This document shows, one piece after another, positions 5,682 through 5,879 of a DNA stretch of 5,879 nucleotides. The stretch is from JBBQVO01 sp038211505 (GTDB taxonomy: Bacteria; Chloroflexota; Dehalococcoidia; DSTF01; JACRBR01). How positions within the stretch are numbered: the stretch's first letter is position 1; each line of letters starts with the position of its first letter. The position numbers and the translations under genes were made by a program. The stretch lies in contig JBBQVO010000194.1 of NCBI GenBank assembly GCA_038211505.1, positions 1-5,879 of the forward strand, in the 5' to 3' direction. The notes beneath the pieces were generated by a model. That model was not told where the DNA came from. It did not search any database and saw only the letters and a list, made by a program, of their open reading frames with translations.

Positions 5682-5879
5682 ATGGTCGCGCTGAATGGAT
5701 ATCTGGTTGTGCTCAAAGCAGGTGAGGACGAACGCGATTCGCCGCAGACGTATCGGGGCATCTCTCGGCGACCGCTTTGGTCTGACGATCTGTACGCCGA
5801 AGGATTTCGAGATCCGTACGTGTTCGGTGACTACGTGGACGAACACGGTCTCATCCAAACGCTTGAGTTAGCGCATGCG
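5682..5879 (+). CDS. Unrecognised protein, N-terminal 66 residues (partial)
   Basis: The frame is open from ATG 5682 to the window edge (exactly 66 codons) and is preceded by a strong GGAGGA site. The visible protein starts MVALNGYLVVLKAGEDER and continues with an acidic and aromatic stretch (RPLWSDDLYAEGFRDPYVFGDYVDEHG). It is hydrophilic, with no signal peptide or membrane helix, so it is probably a small cytoplasmic protein. I do not recognise the family. Codon use differs from the upstream peptidase: 39 of 66 codons end in G or C, against 42 of 50 in the peptidase from residue 580 on. This hints at recent acquisition or weak selection. No promoter is visible in the 57-bp gap, so it may be read through from the peptidase gene. 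The antisense frame here (5858 down to 5244) overlaps the peptidase's conserved end and is not favoured. Confidence 0.65.
   Translation, partial: MVALNGYLVVLKAGEDERDSPQTYRGISRRPLWSDDLYAEGFRDPYVFGDYVDEHGLIQTLELAHA

Noticed and set aside
5244..5858. 204-codon open frame on the minus strand
   Set aside because: It overlaps the conserved C-terminal segment of the peptidase and the plus-strand gene at 5682, which has a strong ribosome binding site. The translation shows no family.

Overview
The window reads as a chromosomal stretch of a free-living, high-GC bacterium (by eye well above 60% GC, with strongly GC-ending codons). I cannot name the lineage. Two genes appear to be leaderless (a TAnnnT -10 box 6-7 bp before the start codon and no ribosome binding site), a habit well known in Deinococcus-Thermus and Actinobacteria and also found in other deep-branching high-GC phyla. 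There is no phage, transposase, CRISPR array, RNA gene or recognisable defence module here.

Layout. The left two thirds (1-3573) are read on the minus strand, in the order: a two-domain carbon-nitrogen hydrolase (1942-3573), an RDD-family membrane protein (1171-1752), a four-helix membrane protein of unknown function (311-1171), and the start of a single-pass membrane protein that leaves the window (1-240). The RDD gene and its downstream neighbour are coupled by a TGATG stop/start overlap and have their own extended -10 promoter. The 188-bp gap between the hydrolase and the RDD gene holds a REP-like hairpin and a degenerate heptamer array. The right third is read on the plus strand: a complete M3 zinc oligopeptidase (3651-5624), then the first 66 codons of an unrecognised gene (5682 onward) with a strong Shine-Dalgarno sequence and a lower-GC codon style. 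The hydrolase and the peptidase are divergent, separated by 77 bp that carry both start signals and a perfect AACCCGC heptamer repeat.

Taken together, two soluble cytoplasmic hydrolases (amide/nitrile-type and oligopeptide bonds) are transcribed divergently beside a small membrane-protein operon. A shared role in peptide or amide nitrogen salvage is possible for the two hydrolases but rests only on adjacency. The most notable point is the hydrolase: its second nitrilase-fold half is clearly homologous to the first but has lost the catalytic Glu and Cys, so it looks like a fused active enzyme plus pseudoenzyme.
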